From Corallococcus coralloides DSM 2259 (GTDB lineage: Bacteria; Myxococcota; Myxococcia; Myxococcales; Myxococcaceae), in assembly GCF_000255295.1 (NCBI RefSeq), contig NC_017030.1, positions 9,398,328-9,462,327 on the forward strand: a DNA stretch of 64,000 nt. Reading direction: 5' to 3'. Numbering within the stretch: position 1 is the stretch's first letter; every line of letters begins with the position of its first letter. Positions 63,489-64,000 of this stretch are shown here, in pieces. A program made the position numbers and the translations under genes. The notes beneath the pieces are model-generated. The model was not told the origin of the DNA. It saw only the letters and a program-made list of their open reading frames with translations, and made no database searches.

Positions 63489-64000
63489 TCAGGCGTGGCC
63501 CACCAGAGGCCCCGCGCGAGGCAGCCGCACCCGGAAGGTGGCCCCCTGTCCCAGGGTGCTCGTCACCGACACCTCCCCGCCGTGTGCCTCCACGATGCGG
63601 TGCAGGCGGTACAGCCCCAGCCCCAACCCGCCGTAGTTGCGCGTGGGCACCGCGCGCTCGAATCGGCGGAAGAGGCCATCCACCCGGTCCGGCGCGATGC
63701 CGATGCCGTGGTCCCTCACCACCAGCCAGGCCGTGTCCTTGTCCGCCCGGACCTCCAGCTCCACGGGCTTGCCCGGACCGAACTTCACCGCGTTCACCAA
63801 GAGGTGCGTCACCACCTGCCCCAGCCGCAGCGCGTCCCAGTGGCCCACCGCGGACGCCACGTCGCGCACCACCAGCAGGCACCCCGCGCGCGCCGCCATC
63901 TCCTCCCAGCGCACCACCACGTCCCGCACCACCTGCCCCAGGTCCACGTCCTCCAGGTTCAGCCGGGGCGCGTGGCTCTGCATCTGCGACACGTCCAGCA
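63489..64000 (-). CDS. Histidine kinase, C-terminal part (partial)
   Basis: The frame is open to the right edge and codes for the end of a HisKA helix (LDVSQMQSH, then LNLEDVDLGQVVRDVVVRWE) and a complete ATPase domain: LLVNAVKFGPGKPVEL (N box), VRDHGIGIAPDRVDGLFRRF (G1) and YGGLGLGLYRLHRIVEAHGG (G2). The phosphorylated histidine and any sensor domain lie outside the window. A GTG at 63992 is within the frame but is not a credible start because the HisKA domain continues upstream. It is upstream of, and on the same strand as, the divergent receiver at 62984, a possible partner. Confidence 0.9.
   Translation of the reverse strand, partial: LDVSQMQSHAPRLNLEDVDLGQVVRDVVVRWEEMAARAGCLLVVRDVASAVGHWDALRLGQVVTHLLVNAVKFGPGKPVELEVRADKDTAWLVVRDHGIGIAPDRVDGLFRRFERAVPTRNYGGLGLGLYRLHRIVEAHGGEVSVTSTLGQGATFRVRLPRAGPLVGHA

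Overview
The window is high-GC DNA that looks like a myxobacterial chromosome, probably Myxococcus or Corallococcus. The evidence is the density of signalling genes, two complete chemosensory operons, soluble PAS/receiver histidine kinases, a DUF2381-kinase pair, and a chemosensory operon with a HEAT-repeat gene in the position I remember for the M. xanthus Che7 operon. The genus is an inference. I saw no rRNA, tRNA or CRISPR array.

Layout. 1-3030: stress and housekeeping genes (partial ABC exporter, tandem Usp protein, a 53-aa ORF, CsbD). 3031-4815: a multi-TM methyl-accepting protein. 4882-6545: a lower-GC pair, an OLD-like ATPase and a TOPRIM-like protein, that resembles a two-gene anti-phage system. 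6712-8675: a VOC protein and a CrtI-type desaturase, convergent. 8888-16660: a Wsp-like chemosensory operon (CheW, CheR-TPR, CheW, CHASE3-MCP, CheA-REC, CheB). 16773-29260: histidine kinases, a LysR/SDR divergent pair, a Kef-type antiporter, a dicarboxylate symporter and an NtrC-type two-component pair. 29283-38947 (minus strand): a Che7-like operon (CheY, CheA, CheW, soluble MCP, HEAT protein, CheR, CheB). 39149-44640: receiver/PAS kinases and single-domain response regulators.

The most unusual region is 44672-61284. It holds two copies of a three-gene, overlapping operon: an exported probable outer-membrane protein (A), a lipoprotein with a conserved nuclease-like C-terminal domain (B), and a cytosolic protein that could be immunity (C). 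The architecture matches the SitB-SitA-SitI toxins that myxobacteria pass to kin by outer membrane exchange. Copy 1 lies between two 305-bp direct repeats made from the 3' end of a pseudokinase gene. Copy 2 has its A gene split by an IS1182-like element with a 3-bp target duplication, and precise removal would restore the frame. Between the copies, on the minus strand, lie a pseudokinase, a kinase fused to a conserved C-terminal domain, a DUF2381 protein and a small hypothetical gene.

The window closes (61408-64000) with another receiver-PAS kinase, a divergent receiver protein, and the C-terminal part of a kinase that runs off the edge.

Family assignments come from motifs read by eye. No database search was run.
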